A stretch of 64,000 nt of DNA from Rhizobium sp. NXC24 (GTDB lineage: Bacteria > Pseudomonadota > Alphaproteobacteria > Rhizobiales > Rhizobiaceae): contig NZ_CP024314.1 of assembly GCF_002944315.1 (NCBI RefSeq), positions 1,302,001 to 1,366,000 of the forward strand, given 5' to 3'. How positions within the stretch are numbered: the first letter of the stretch is position 1; the number at the start of each line of letters is the position of its first letter. The notes beneath the pieces were generated by a model, which saw only the letters and a program-made list of their open reading frames with translations, was not told the DNA's origin and ran no database searches. Of this stretch, positions 16,700 to 25,528 are shown one piece after another. A program made the position numbers and the translations under genes.

Positions 16700-17815
16700 A
16701 TGACCATCGCCCAGACCATGACCGCTGCCCGCATGCACACCGTTGGCGGCAAAATGGAGATCGAGAAACTGCCGATGCCGGCGCCGGGCGACATGGATGT
16801 CCTCGTGCGTGTGAAGGCCTGCGGAATCGTTCCGAATTTGCACAATATTCTTGCTAACTGGCCGACCTGGTTCCCCCACATGCCGCAGCCGCCGCTTCCC
16901 GCCGTCTTCGGCCTAGACCCGGCAGGCGAAATCGCCGAGGTCGGCAAGCAGATCCACGGTCTCAAGGTCGGCGATCGAGTCTACGTCAATCCGGGTCGCA
17001 GCTGCGGTTCCTGTCGCCATTGCCGCCGCGGCGACTCGATCTCCTGCAAACACTACGCGTTCCAAGGTTATTTCGGCTTCTCGGAATACGCCCTGCAAAC
17101 CTTTAAGGACTATCCAATCGGCGGTCTTAGCGAATACATGGTCGCCCCGGCTTCCGCGATCGTGAAGATCCCGGACAACATGGACTACGGCCAAGCCGCG
17201 CGCCTCGGCTACCTTGGCACTGCCTATTCGGCATTGAAGAAAGTCAACGCCGGGCCGGGCGACACCATTCTGGTCAACGGCGGCACCGGCACGCTCGGCA
17301 TCGGCGCGGTAATCTTCGGCCTTGCCATGAACGTGAAAAAGCTTCTCATTACCGCCCGTAACAGGAAACTGCTTGAAGAAATCAAGGCCTTGGCATCGGA
17401 CCGCATCGAAATTTTTTCGATTGAGGACGGCAGCGTCGCTGACTGGGTGATGGCACAGACCGACGGCGAAGGTGTCGACGCGTTCCTCGATTGCAATGGT
17501 CCTGGTGCCGGACATGATACATTCCGCCAGGGCCTGCTCAGCCTGCGCCGCGGCGGCGTTGCCGTCGATATTGGCGCGATTGCAGGTCCGGTCGAACTCG
17601 ACGTCCATCGCCTGATGGATCGCAACCAGCGCCTCTATGGCTCCGCTTGGCTGACCACGGCGGAGGGACAGGAAATGGCGGACATGGTGGAAGCCGGCAT
17701 CGTTGATCTTTCCGTTCTCGAGACGAAAAGCTTCCCGCTTTCGGACGTTAACAACGCGATTTCCGGTATCGAGCAGCGCCACGGCGGCTTTTCGAATTAC
17801 ATCATTTGCCCCTGA
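16700..17815 (+). CDS. Zinc-dependent alcohol dehydrogenase (MDR family)
   Basis: A 371-residue medium-chain dehydrogenase. It shows the GLDPAGEIAEVGKQ segment, structural zinc cysteines in CGSCRHCRRGDSISC and the nucleotide motif VNGGTGTLGIGA. The usual catalytic-zinc C-G-x-D is CGIVPN here and the GHE histidine is replaced (FGLDPAG), so the metal site is atypical. The ATG at 16700 follows GAGGAGGAATCC. It is followed 73 bp later by a cupin gene and is preceded by the TTCGAAA motif, so it belongs to the GntR-controlled cluster. Confidence 0.87.
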   Translation: MTIAQTMTAARMHTVGGKMEIEKLPMPAPGDMDVLVRVKACGIVPNLHNILANWPTWFPHMPQPPLPAVFGLDPAGEIAEVGKQIHGLKVGDRVYVNPGRSCGSCRHCRRGDSISCKHYAFQGYFGFSEYALQTFKDYPIGGLSEYMVAPASAIVKIPDNMDYGQAARLGYLGTAYSALKKVNAGPGDTILVNGGTGTLGIGAVIFGLAMNVKKLLITARNRKLLEEIKALASDRIEIFSIEDGSVADWVMAQTDGEGVDAFLDCNGPGAGHDTFRQGLLSLRRGGVAVDIGAIAGPVELDVHRLMDRNQRLYGSAWLTTAEGQEMADMVEAGIVDLSVLETKSFPLSDVNNAISGIEQRHGGFSNYIICP

Positions 17816-17888
17816 AGTCATTCAGGCCCGCTTGCATTTCCAAGCGGCCGGCCAACTTTCAGCCTCGTTCGTCATTCGGGAGGAAATC

Positions 17889-18425
17889 ATGACGTTCAGA
17901 CGTGTTGTCACCGCGAAAAACGCATCCGGTAAATCGGTCGTGATCAGCGACGGCGCATCGCCGCGCGAAATGGCACTCAAGCACACGCCGGGCTTTGTTT
18001 CGGCCCCCATATGGACGGTCGCCACGCCCCCTGCCCTGCCCTTCGATGGCAACGATCCAATGGCAAGTGACGGCACGCTTCTCCATCCGGCCGCCGGCTC
18101 CTCGACGTTTTTCATCATCACCTTTCCACCGGATTCGGTAATGATGTCGCCGAATTTCCGGCCGGAGCTTGCCGGACCGGAGCATGCCGTCGCGGCGCCC
18201 GGTATCGCTGAGTATTTCGAGATGGACAATCCCGGCATGCATACGACGCCAACACTCGACTATGGCGTTGTCATCAGCGGCACGATAACCCTCGAGCTGG
18301 ACGACGGCATCGCCGTCGAGCTGAAGTCGGGTGATAGCTTCGTCCAGCACGGCGCTCGCCATGCCTGGCGCAATCCGACCAGCCAACCGGCAACGATCGC
18401 CGTCGTGCTTGTCGGCGCCAAGTAG
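17889..18425 (+). CDS. Cupin-domain protein
   Basis: A 178-residue small cupin. The C-terminal barrel is visible from LDYGVVISGTITLELDDG to SFVQHGARHAWRNPT, which gives the two cupin motifs. The N-terminal part is family-specific (VVISDGASPREM). The ATG at 17889 follows GGGAGGAAATC. It is co-transcribed with the alcohol dehydrogenase and closed by a strong terminator. Such cupins accompany aromatic-degradation regulons as isomerases, dioxygenases or ligand-binding proteins; the role is not decided. Confidence 0.85.
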   Translation: MTFRRVVTAKNASGKSVVISDGASPREMALKHTPGFVSAPIWTVATPPALPFDGNDPMASDGTLLHPAAGSSTFFIITFPPDSVMMSPNFRPELAGPEHAVAAPGIAEYFEMDNPGMHTTPTLDYGVVISGTITLELDDGIAVELKSGDSFVQHGARHAWRNPTSQPATIAVVLVGAK

Positions 18426-18448
18426 AATCCTGTTACCCAAGACAGCGG

Positions 18449-18485
18449 AAGGCGCCGGCAATCCTTGGCGCCTTTTCGTTTTTCA
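18449..18485 (+). terminator. Rho-independent terminator after the cupin gene
   Basis: An 8-bp stem (AAGGCGCC / GGCGCCTT) with a 10-nt loop is followed by TTTTCGTTTTT. It lies 24 bp after the cupin stop and also abuts the 3' end of the convergent LysR gene. Confidence 0.85.
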
Positions 18486-19406
18486 GGGACGCGCCGTCTG
18501 CTCGGGTGCCTGCGACCTTGCCACATCGGCCAGAAGCTGGCGGGCCCAGCGATGGAGGCCCGAGCGATGCGTCCGCTCCGTCCAATACATATCGATCTCG
18601 ATCGGAATCTGGATTGGGAAGCGGCGCACCGTGAGCCTCCCGGCATAGGTGGTCGCTAGTCGGTTCGGAATGGTGGCTATGAGATCGGTGCCGGTTATCA
18701 TCAATTCAAGACTGTCATGGCTTGGAAGCGTGAGTTGCGGTTTCAGCAGGATGTCGCGTTCGCGCAGGGCGCTGAAGTAGAGCGCCTGCCATTGGCCGTT
18801 ATGGGTGACGGCGACATGCGTAGCTCTCTGAAAGCGCTCCAGCGTCATCTCTCCCTTCGCAAGGGGGTTGCCCGGATCCATGACGCAGGAATAGTGATCC
18901 GAAAAGATGTGCCGGCGGAAATAACCCTCCCCCAGGATACGGACGGGGCCGAGCACGATGTCCGCAATGTTCTCCTTCAGCTGCTGCTTGCCGTTGACCG
19001 CCGACTCCAGGATGTTGATGACGACGTTCGGCGCCAACCGCCGCATCGCCGCAATGAAACTCGGCATCAGCAGGAAACGCTCATGATGGTTGCACGAAAG
19101 GGTCACCCCGCCCTCGGCGGTCGTCGGATCAAACTCTACCGGCACTGCGATCGCCAGCATGCGGTTGACAACCTCGCGTGCATGGCTGACGAGGTCGCGG
19201 CACTTGTCCGTCTCCGCGATGCTGTTGCCTTGACGAACGAACAGCGGGTCGCCGAAGGCGCGCCTCAACCGGTCGATCGTATAGCTCACCGTCGATTGGC
19301 TGACATCCATCTGTACGGCTGCGGCCGAGAATGAGCCAGTATCGTGCACCGTCACCAGTAATTGCATCGACCTAAGGTCGATCTGCGCCAAATCTTCCGG
19401 GATCAT
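18483..19406 (-). CDS. LysR-family transcriptional regulator
   Basis: A 307-residue LysR regulator with an N-terminal winged helix (MQLLVTVHDTGSFSAAAVQMDVSQSTVSYTIDRLRRAFGDPLFVR as a whole spans about residues 14-60) and a substrate-binding domain. It is of the NodD/NahR-like type in its helix ending SVSYTIDRLR. The ATG at 19406 follows GGGGAGTGTC; an upstream ATG at 19424 overlaps the operator. It is divergent from the P450 operon and is the obvious candidate activator. The protein ends at the terminator shared with the cupin gene. Confidence 0.88.
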   Translation of the reverse strand: MIPEDLAQIDLRSMQLLVTVHDTGSFSAAAVQMDVSQSTVSYTIDRLRRAFGDPLFVRQGNSIAETDKCRDLVSHAREVVNRMLAIAVPVEFDPTTAEGGVTLSCNHHERFLLMPSFIAAMRRLAPNVVINILESAVNGKQQLKENIADIVLGPVRILGEGYFRRHIFSDHYSCVMDPGNPLAKGEMTLERFQRATHVAVTHNGQWQALYFSALRERDILLKPQLTLPSHDSLELMITGTDLIATIPNRLATTYAGRLTVRRFPIQIPIEIDMYWTERTHRSGLHRWARQLLADVARSQAPEQTARP

Positions 19407-19420
19407 GACACTCCCCCACG

Positions 19421-19441
19421 TCATCTAATTCTTCGATGACT
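19421..19441. promoter_or_regulatory. LysR-type binding box between LysR and P450 genes
   Basis: The inverted repeat GTCATC-N9-GATGAC contains the T-N11-A pattern of LysR sites. It lies 15 bp upstream of the LysR start and about 90 bp upstream of the P450 start, the usual place for a divergent autoregulated activator. Confidence 0.7.
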
Positions 19442-19533
19442 TCTATCGTATCCATCCAATTGGCAGAATGGAAGCCATCGCCTAACCTGCCTGGTATCAA
19501 ATTGCTTGGGAGGGCAAGATGGGAGGAGAAGCA

Positions 19534-20730
19534 ATGCTTACCGAAGAGACAACGGTAACCCCGCCGGTCATTTCCGACGTCACTTTGGCTGAACTTCTGG
19601 CCGATCCTTATCCCACATTCAAGCGCGCCCGCGACATGGCTGCAGTGGTCCGCATCGAGGCGGCGAACATCCTCGTTGCCACGCGCTATGAGGATATCAT
19701 GGCGATGGAACGCGATCCGGAACTTTTTTCGTCAGAAAACCCGCAGTCTCTGGTCAACAAGGTCATGGGCCACACCATGATGCGCAAGGACGGCGAGGCC
19801 CATGCCCGTGAACGCAAGGCGGTGGAGCCGGCTTTGCGCCCCGGCGCAGTTAAATCCTGCTGGGCCCCGAAGCTCGAAACCATATTCGACGAGATTGTAT
19901 CTAGTTTCGAAAATGACGGCGAGGCTGATCTTTTCAATACCCTGGCCGCGCCCATGGCCGGACGCGCACTTGCCGAGGTGCTGGGCTTTCTCGATGTCGA
20001 CTGGCAGACGATGGCGCTCTGGTCGCAGTCGCTGATCGACGGCGCCGGCAACTATTCCGGCGATCCGGAGATCGCCCGTAAGGCGGCGGAGGCGGCGAAA
20101 GGCGTGGAGGATGCAATCGAACGCTCTCTTCCCTATCATCGCGACAATCCCAACACCTCCGTCCTGTCGTCGATGATCCATGCGGACGACCCGCACACGA
20201 TCGAGCAGATCTACGCCAACATCAAGGTTGCTGTCGGCGGTGGTCTCAACGAGCCACGCGATTCCATACTCACAATGGTGCTAGGCCTGCTCAAAAACCC
20301 TGACCAGCTTGAGAGGTTCAAAGCCGATCCGAATCTTTGGCCGACTGCGTTCGAGGAATCGGTCCGCTGGATTTCTCCGATCGGCATGTATCCACGCCGG
20401 GTCACGCGGGACGTCGTCTTTTCAGGCGTCGAATTACGCGCGGGCGATCAGGTGGGCCTCTGTGTTGGGGCAGCCAACCGCGACGATAGCCGTTTCGTCG
20501 ATCCGGATCGTTTCGACGTTTTTCGCGAGAAGAAATCCCACCTTGCCTTCGGTGCAGGCGCGCATTTCTGCGCCGGCACCTGGGTCGCCCGCCATATGGT
20601 CGGCCGCCTCGTCGTGCCGCGGTTGTTCGATCGTCTGAAGAATCTACGCCTGAAAGACCCCGAAGCAGTGCTCATTCAAGGATGGGTCTTCCGCGGACCG
20701 GTTACCTTGCCGGTCGTCTGGGACGCGTGA
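19534..20730 (+). CDS. Cytochrome P450 with atypical I-helix
   Basis: A 398-residue soluble bacterial P450 monooxygenase. The haem-ligand motif FGAGAHFCAG (Cys about 346) and the K-helix ExxR (EESVRW) are intact. The I-helix reads VGGGLNEPRDS in place of the common A-G-x-D/E-T, so the acid/alcohol pair for O2 activation is replaced. The ATG at 19534 follows GGAGGAGAAGCA; 19519 is an alternative. The ferredoxin and reductase genes follow directly, giving a complete class I system. The substrate is unknown; the neighbouring catabolic cluster suggests a small aromatic or terpenoid. Confidence 0.92.
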   Translation: MLTEETTVTPPVISDVTLAELLADPYPTFKRARDMAAVVRIEAANILVATRYEDIMAMERDPELFSSENPQSLVNKVMGHTMMRKDGEAHARERKAVEPALRPGAVKSCWAPKLETIFDEIVSSFENDGEADLFNTLAAPMAGRALAEVLGFLDVDWQTMALWSQSLIDGAGNYSGDPEIARKAAEAAKGVEDAIERSLPYHRDNPNTSVLSSMIHADDPHTIEQIYANIKVAVGGGLNEPRDSILTMVLGLLKNPDQLERFKADPNLWPTAFEESVRWISPIGMYPRRVTRDVVFSGVELRAGDQVGLCVGAANRDDSRFVDPDRFDVFREKKSHLAFGAGAHFCAGTWVARHMVGRLVVPRLFDRLKNLRLKDPEAVLIQGWVFRGPVTLPVVWDA

Positions 20731-20757
20731 AGCGAAAATCGTCGGAGGAGAACAAAA

Positions 20758-21078
20758 ATGACCGAGATCACATTCATTCTTCCTAACGGGGGGGAAAAAG
20801 CCTGCTCGGCCAGCGAGGGCCTCAGTCTCATGGAGTTAGCTCTGCAGAATTCGGTGCCGGGCATCGTTGCCGAATGCAATGGCGCGGCCGCCTGCGGCAC
20901 CTGCCACGTGATCGTGGACAATACCCTGATCGATATCCTCGATCCGATCAGCGAGCATGAAAACGACATGCTTGACTTCACGACCGCGCCGCGGGAGCCC
21001 GGCAGCCGGCTGAGTTGCCAGATACGGGTTGACGGGCGTCTCAATGGCGCGGTCGTTCGCATCGCATCGGAGATGTAA
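20758..21078 (+). CDS. [2Fe-2S] ferredoxin, putidaredoxin type
   Basis: A 106-residue adrenodoxin/putidaredoxin-type ferredoxin. The cluster cysteines are C40, C46, C49 and C87 (C-x5-C-x2-C-x37-C), in the context AECNGAAACGTCH and RLSCQIRV. It should carry electrons from the adjacent reductase to the P450. It starts 27 bp after the P450 stop with GGAGGAG upstream and ends 3 bp before the reductase. Confidence 0.95.
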   Translation: MTEITFILPNGGEKACSASEGLSLMELALQNSVPGIVAECNGAAACGTCHVIVDNTLIDILDPISEHENDMLDFTTAPREPGSRLSCQIRVDGRLNGAVVRIASEM

Positions 21079-21081
21079 ATC

Positions 21082-22230
21082 ATGGCGGCGCGGGTAATGA
21101 TAGTGGGTGCGGGACAAGCGGGTTTCGCTGCCGGCGCAAAACTGCGTCAGCTCGGGTTCGAGGGCTCGATCACGATGTTTGGCAACGAGGGCGTCATGCC
21201 TTATCAACGCCCGCCACTCAGTAAGGCTTATCTGCTTGGAAAGCTTGAGGCCGATCGTCTTTCGTTTCGCAACGAAACTTTTTTTGCCGAGCAGGACATC
21301 AAGGTGCTGAACAACGAACCGGTTCTGAAAATCGATCGCATCGACCGGCAGGTCGTCACAACCAATGACCGCTTCCCCTATGACAACGTCATTCTGGCGA
21401 CCGGCGCCGATCCTATCCGATTGCCGGCCCGAATGTGCGAGGGCATCACCAACATCTTCTATTTGCGCAACAAGGCGGATGCCGATCGTCTTGGCGCGAT
21501 CATGAAGCCGGACACCCGGCTGTTGGTGGTCGGCGGCGGCTATATCGGCCTTGAAGTAGCTGCTGCCGCGCGGCAGGCCGGCGCCGAGGTCACGCTGGTG
21601 GAAATGTCCCCACGCATCCTGAACCGGGTCGCCGCCGAACCTACGGCGGATTATTTCAGAACGCTTCACATCTCGAAGGGCGTCGATATTCGCGAGGGTG
21701 TCGGCCTTCGTGACTTGAAGCCGGAAGGCGCAGCGATCAAGGCAGTTCTTGACGATGATTCCTCAGTCATCGTCGATGCGGTGGTCGCCGGTATCGGTGT
21801 GCGTCCGAACACGGAACTTGCCGAAGCGGCAGGGCTGAAGACTGACGGCGGGATCGTCGTCGATAAATTCGGCTGCGCGACCGATCCACACATTTGGGCG
21901 GCCGGAGACTGCGCCTCCTTCATTCACAACGGCGAAATGATCCGTATCGAATCCGTCCCGCACGCGATCGATCAGGCGGAGCATGTGGCACGCAATATTC
22001 TTGGTGAAGCAACACCCTATTGCCCGCGCCCCTGGTTCTGGTCTGATCAATACCAGACGAAACTGCAGATCGCGGGTTTCAACCGCGGTTATGAGCGCGC
22101 GGAGACCCTAGCGAGTGCCAACGAAGGCGGCCTCAAGGTTTCCTACTTCAAGGAAAATACGCTGATTGCCGTTGACTGCATTAACGATGCGCGCGGTTTC
22201 ATGATGGCAAAGCGCGAACTGGGTCTTTGA
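21082..22230 (+). CDS. FAD-dependent ferredoxin reductase, putidaredoxin-reductase type
   Basis: A 382-residue NADH:ferredoxin reductase. The N-terminal FAD motif is VGAGQAGFAAGAKLR (about 8-22), the PYQRPPLSKAYL segment follows, and the NADH motif VVGGGYIGLEVAAAAR lies near 150. The FAD-binding IWAAGDCAS comes after that. It completes the P450-ferredoxin-reductase operon. It is somewhat shorter than the typical 400-410 residues but all three domains are present. Confidence 0.93.
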   Translation: MAARVMIVGAGQAGFAAGAKLRQLGFEGSITMFGNEGVMPYQRPPLSKAYLLGKLEADRLSFRNETFFAEQDIKVLNNEPVLKIDRIDRQVVTTNDRFPYDNVILATGADPIRLPARMCEGITNIFYLRNKADADRLGAIMKPDTRLLVVGGGYIGLEVAAAARQAGAEVTLVEMSPRILNRVAAEPTADYFRTLHISKGVDIREGVGLRDLKPEGAAIKAVLDDDSSVIVDAVVAGIGVRPNTELAEAAGLKTDGGIVVDKFGCATDPHIWAAGDCASFIHNGEMIRIESVPHAIDQAEHVARNILGEATPYCPRPWFWSDQYQTKLQIAGFNRGYERAETLASANEGGLKVSYFKENTLIAVDCINDARGFMMAKRELGL

Positions 22231-22275
22231 TATTGTCCAAAGAGCAATCCGGCGCCGACCGCTTCCGGCGCGGTG

Positions 22276-22608
22276 TCAGAGACACAGCGCCTTTTCGAGT
22301 CCCGGCAATGCCTCGAACAGATCGGCGACCAGACCGTAGTCGGCAACCTGGAAGATCGGCGCCTCCTCGTCCTTGTTGATGGCGACGATCACCTTGGAAT
22401 CCTTCATGCCGGCCAGATGCTGGATCGCCCCGGAGATGCCGGAGAGTTTCGCTGCCTGTTCGGCCGCAGTGTGGGCGCCAGCGCCGGCGACGAGGATGTG
22501 CACGTCGCTTCCCGTTCCCTTGGCAATCTGGGTCGCCGCCGTCAGCGTCTTGGCGGTCTGGTCGGATAGATGGTTGCTGTCATGATCAGCCAGAAGAAGA
22601 ATGGCCAT
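22276..22608 (-). pseudogene. etfA: Electron transfer flavoprotein alpha subunit with in-frame internal deletion
   Basis: The N-terminal ~57 residues of EtfA ([16 protein letters not shown] onward to AAKLSG) run in frame straight into the C-terminal ~53 ([33 protein letters not shown], ending ALCL). About 190 central residues, including most of the FAD domain, are gone. The remaining C-terminal piece alone cannot hold the fold. Upstream it is fused to a broken gcdH. Confidence 0.85.
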
Positions 22609-23285
22609 GTTGCGCTTGACGATAGAGATCATCTCCGGCGCGAAGTTGTGCTCGTCCATCGTCGCCCTACGCGGAGTGAAGCCTGCAGCCCCAGCGCGAT
22701 CTCCGTCTGCATGTCCGCCAGCTTCCTCTGGAAGAGCTGAGTGCCAGCCAGCGGCTTGCCAAATTGAACGCGATCCAGTCCATATTGCCGCGAACGCAGC
22801 CAGCAATCCTCGGCAGCGCCGAGCGCGCCCCAGGAAAAGCCATAACGGGCGCGGCTCAGGCAGCCGAGCGGCCCCTTGAGACCCGAAATGTTCGGCAGCA
22901 GGACGTCCTCGCCGACCTCGACGCCGTCCATCACGATCTCGCCTGTGATAGAGGCTGCAGCAACAGCTTGCCGCCGATTTTTGGCGCCGACAGGCCTTTC
23001 ATACCCTTTTTGAGGATGAAACCGCGGATCTACCCGCCATGGGCTTCCGACTTCGCCCAGACGACAAAGACATCGGCGATTGGCGCATCGGAGATCCACA
23101 TCTTGGAGCCGCGCAGGCGATACCCGCCCTCAATTTTCTCGGCGCGGGTCTTCGTGCCGCCGGGATCGGAGCCGGCATCCGGTTTGGTCAGGCCGAAGCA
23201 GCCGATCAATTCACCGGACACGAGGCCCGGTAGATATTTGTCTCGCTGTTCTTCCGAGCCATAGGCATAGATCGGATAGATCTCA
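22609..23285 (-). pseudogene. gcdH: Glutaryl-CoA dehydrogenase remnant
   Basis: The order of conserved segments is that of Gcd[102 protein letters not shown] and [12 protein letters not shown]. They fall in three frames, so at least two frameshifts are present. The N-terminal ~100 residues and the last ~90 are missing. The 5' end is joined to the body of a divergent LysR gene near 23283 and the 3' end to etfA near 22609. Confidence 0.82.
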
Positions 23286-23683
23286 TGCAGAATCTGGAGC
23301 AGCAGCTTGGCCGACCGCTTTTCGAGCGACACAGGCAGAAGCTCATTCCGACGGAAGCAGCCCATGCCTACGGGCGGGATGAGCCGCGCGCTCGATCTCA
23401 TCCAGCGGGGCAGCATGGCATTCGCCGCCAACCCAGGCGGCGGCACCCTGTCGCTGGCTATCCTGCCGGCTTTCGGTACGCGATGGCTGGCGCCGCGGTT
23501 GGGCGCATTCCTGGTCAAGCATCCACTGAAATAATCGAAGGGCGCCTGGCACCGGTCCTGAAGAGATCGGTGCCGGGCTCCGGATCGTACTGGCTCGTCT
23601 GGCCGCAATCGCGGGCCAATTACCCGCCGCTCGAAGCCTTCCGCGCCTGGCTTACTGCGGAGATTGCAGCGATTGAAAGCTGA
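23283..23683 (+). pseudogene. GcvA-like LysR regulator remnant
   Basis: Fragments in two frames: [24 protein letters not shown] (part of the LysR helix-turn-helix wing), [32 protein letters not shown], and after a gap [20 protein letters not shown] with a typical GcvA-type C-terminus. The first ~35 residues and the central ligand domain are lost. In rhizobia a LysR gene is commonly divergent from gcdH; here both 5' ends and the promoter between them are deleted. Confidence 0.75.
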
Positions 23684-23801
23684 CAATCGGCTTTAAGGAA
23701 GCGGTCTCGGCGGCTTTAAGTCCGGCGCTTGATGAGCTGGAAGTGGCTCGCTTGGCTTAGAACATCGACAACGCCGCTCTGGGCGGTTGAGACTTTATGG
23801 C

Positions 23802-24452
23802 TTAAGGCCGTTGGAGTGGCAGCTTGAGCAATTCAATTGCTACGCAGACGTCGATGATGGAAGCCGGCACGCAGAAGGCGGACAGAATCTGACGGACAAC
23901 TTTTTCAGGATAATCCTCTTCCTGCTCCTCCCGGAGGAGCGTTGTCATCGATGCGAGCACGGTTCCAATCATCATGTCCCGCCCGATTGTGACGCTTTGC
24001 ACTTGGAATTCACCTGAGCTGACGCCCTCTTGAACAGAGGCCGTTGCGTATTGAAACGTATCCGTACCGAAAATAGGCCCAACACCAGACAGATTCACCA
24101 TCGCCCAGCCCCAGGAACGATCCTGACGCGCGCGATGCAGGTAATAGCGGATGGCCAGCGCGACACGCATTGCACAATTGGGAAGTGTTTGCATGAGTTC
24201 CTGCACCGCAATATTGAACTCATGGCTCATCTCGTAGGTGAGCACCTCGAAGAGTTCGTCGATGTCGGAAAAATAGTTATAAAAGGTCCCCCGCGAAACG
24301 ACGGCGGCTAGACACACTTCTTCAATACGCGTCGACCGTCCGTGTGGCCGGCCGAGCAGGTCAAAGGCTGCCGAGAGAATGGTCGCTCGGGTACGAGCAC
24401 GCTTCTCCTTACCGATCTGAACGCGCCGTTCGGGGCTTATTTTTTGCGCCAT
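23802..24452 (-). CDS. TetR-family transcriptional regulator
   Basis: A 216-residue TetR/AcrR-type regulator. The N-terminal helix-turn-helix covers about residues 18-60 (TRATILSAAFDLLG, STRIEEVCLAAVVSRGTFYNYF). The rest is a helical ligand domain. The ATG at 24452 is preferred over a GTG at 24470. It is convergent with nothing and lies downstream of purU on the same strand, 193 bp away, so it may control the C1 operon, whose promoter near 28200 has a repeated palindromic motif. That link is only positional. Confidence 0.85.
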   Translation of the reverse strand: MAQKISPERRVQIGKEKRARTRATILSAAFDLLGRPHGRSTRIEEVCLAAVVSRGTFYNYFSDIDELFEVLTYEMSHEFNIAVQELMQTLPNCAMRVALAIRYYLHRARQDRSWGWAMVNLSGVGPIFGTDTFQYATASVQEGVSSGEFQVQSVTIGRDMMIGTVLASMTTLLREEQEEDYPEKVVRQILSAFCVPASIIDVCVAIELLKLPLQRP

Positions 24453-24645
24453 GCCTAAATAGATTCCCACTCACTGCAGCGGACCTAGGCCGGTCATGTC
24501 ACGAAACCATTTTCAAGACAATGCAGGTAGTTTTACCTATTAACCAGCACTCCAAGGCGGAAAAGCATTGGCTGAACAATGCCTCGTCGGCCAACGGAAG
24601 ACCAGCAGCCGATGCCCTATGTCGGGATCAACCTGCGCGCCATTT

Positions 24646-25512
24646 TCATGCGAAGACTACGGTTTTGAGACCATTTCGCATGACACGGGTTTCAAGATGC
24701 ATTTTGACGGCCCAAGCCAAGACCCGGCTTTCAATATCGCGACCGGTCGCGACAAGGTCCTCCACGCTCATGGCATGGTGCACCCGCTCCACCTGCTGTT
24801 CTATAATCGGCCCTTCGTCCAGATCTGGCGTTACGTAATGTGCTGTGGCACCAATCTGTTTGACACCTCTTTCAAAGGCCTGATGATACGGCTTGGCGCC
24901 CTTGAAGCTTGGTAGGAACGAGTGATGGATATTAATGATCTTTCCGAACAGACGACTTGAAAGCTCTATTGACAGAACCTGCATGTAACGCGCGAGAACG
25001 ATCAGGTCCGATTGCGTCTCGCTTATCAGCTTCAAGAGTTTTTCCTCCTGTTGAAGCTTCGTCTCTTTGCTCACCGGCAGATAATGAAATGGAATGCCTT
25101 CACGTTCTGCGGCATCGCGGCAGTCCTGATGATTTGAGACAATTGCCGCGACTTCTGCATTCAACCATCCGACCCGGATTTGATAGAGCAGATGCAAGAG
25201 CGCGTGATCGAATTTGGAAACCATGATGATGACTCGCGGTTTGCACGCGGCATCGTTCAGCTCGAGTTTCATGGAATATCGCTCGATTGGCGATTTCAGG
25301 GAGCGTCTGACCACCTCTTCCGTAACATCCAATGGAGCCGAAAAAGCGATGCGCATGAAAAAGGAGTTGGAGTACCGATCCTAGAATTGATTGGAATCGG
25401 AAATATTAGCGCCGAGGGCGGCAAGTTCAGCGGTAACTGCCGAAACAATTCCGGGCATATCCTGACAAGATAGAGCCAGCACATAGTTTACCCGTGCAGA
25501 CGATGTGTTCAT
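24646..25512 (-). pseudogene. purU: Formyltetrahydrofolate deformylase interrupted by an amber codon
   Basis: PurU hydrolyses 10-formyl-THF to formate and THF. From the ATG at 25512 the ACT domain (MNTSSARVNYVLALSCQDMPG) is followed by SDSNQF-TAG-DRYSNSFFMRIAF in one frame; the TAG at 25381-25383 replaces the Trp found in the family. The rest is intact: ALLHLLYQI, VSNHQ, LARYMQVLS, the catalytic INIHHSFLPSFKGAKPY, and D in VTPDLDEGPIIEQ. A downstream ATG at 25356 would give only the hydrolase half. It is the last gene of the C1 operon, 16 bp after the metF-like gene. Confidence 0.82.
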
Positions 25513-25528
25513 CACATAGAGCCCTGCG

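Noticed and set aside
25356..25512. PurU as two genuine genes (ACT protein plus hydrolase)
   Set aside because: The frame is identical on both sides of the stop, the segment between matches the family, and the downstream ATG lacks a ribosome site.
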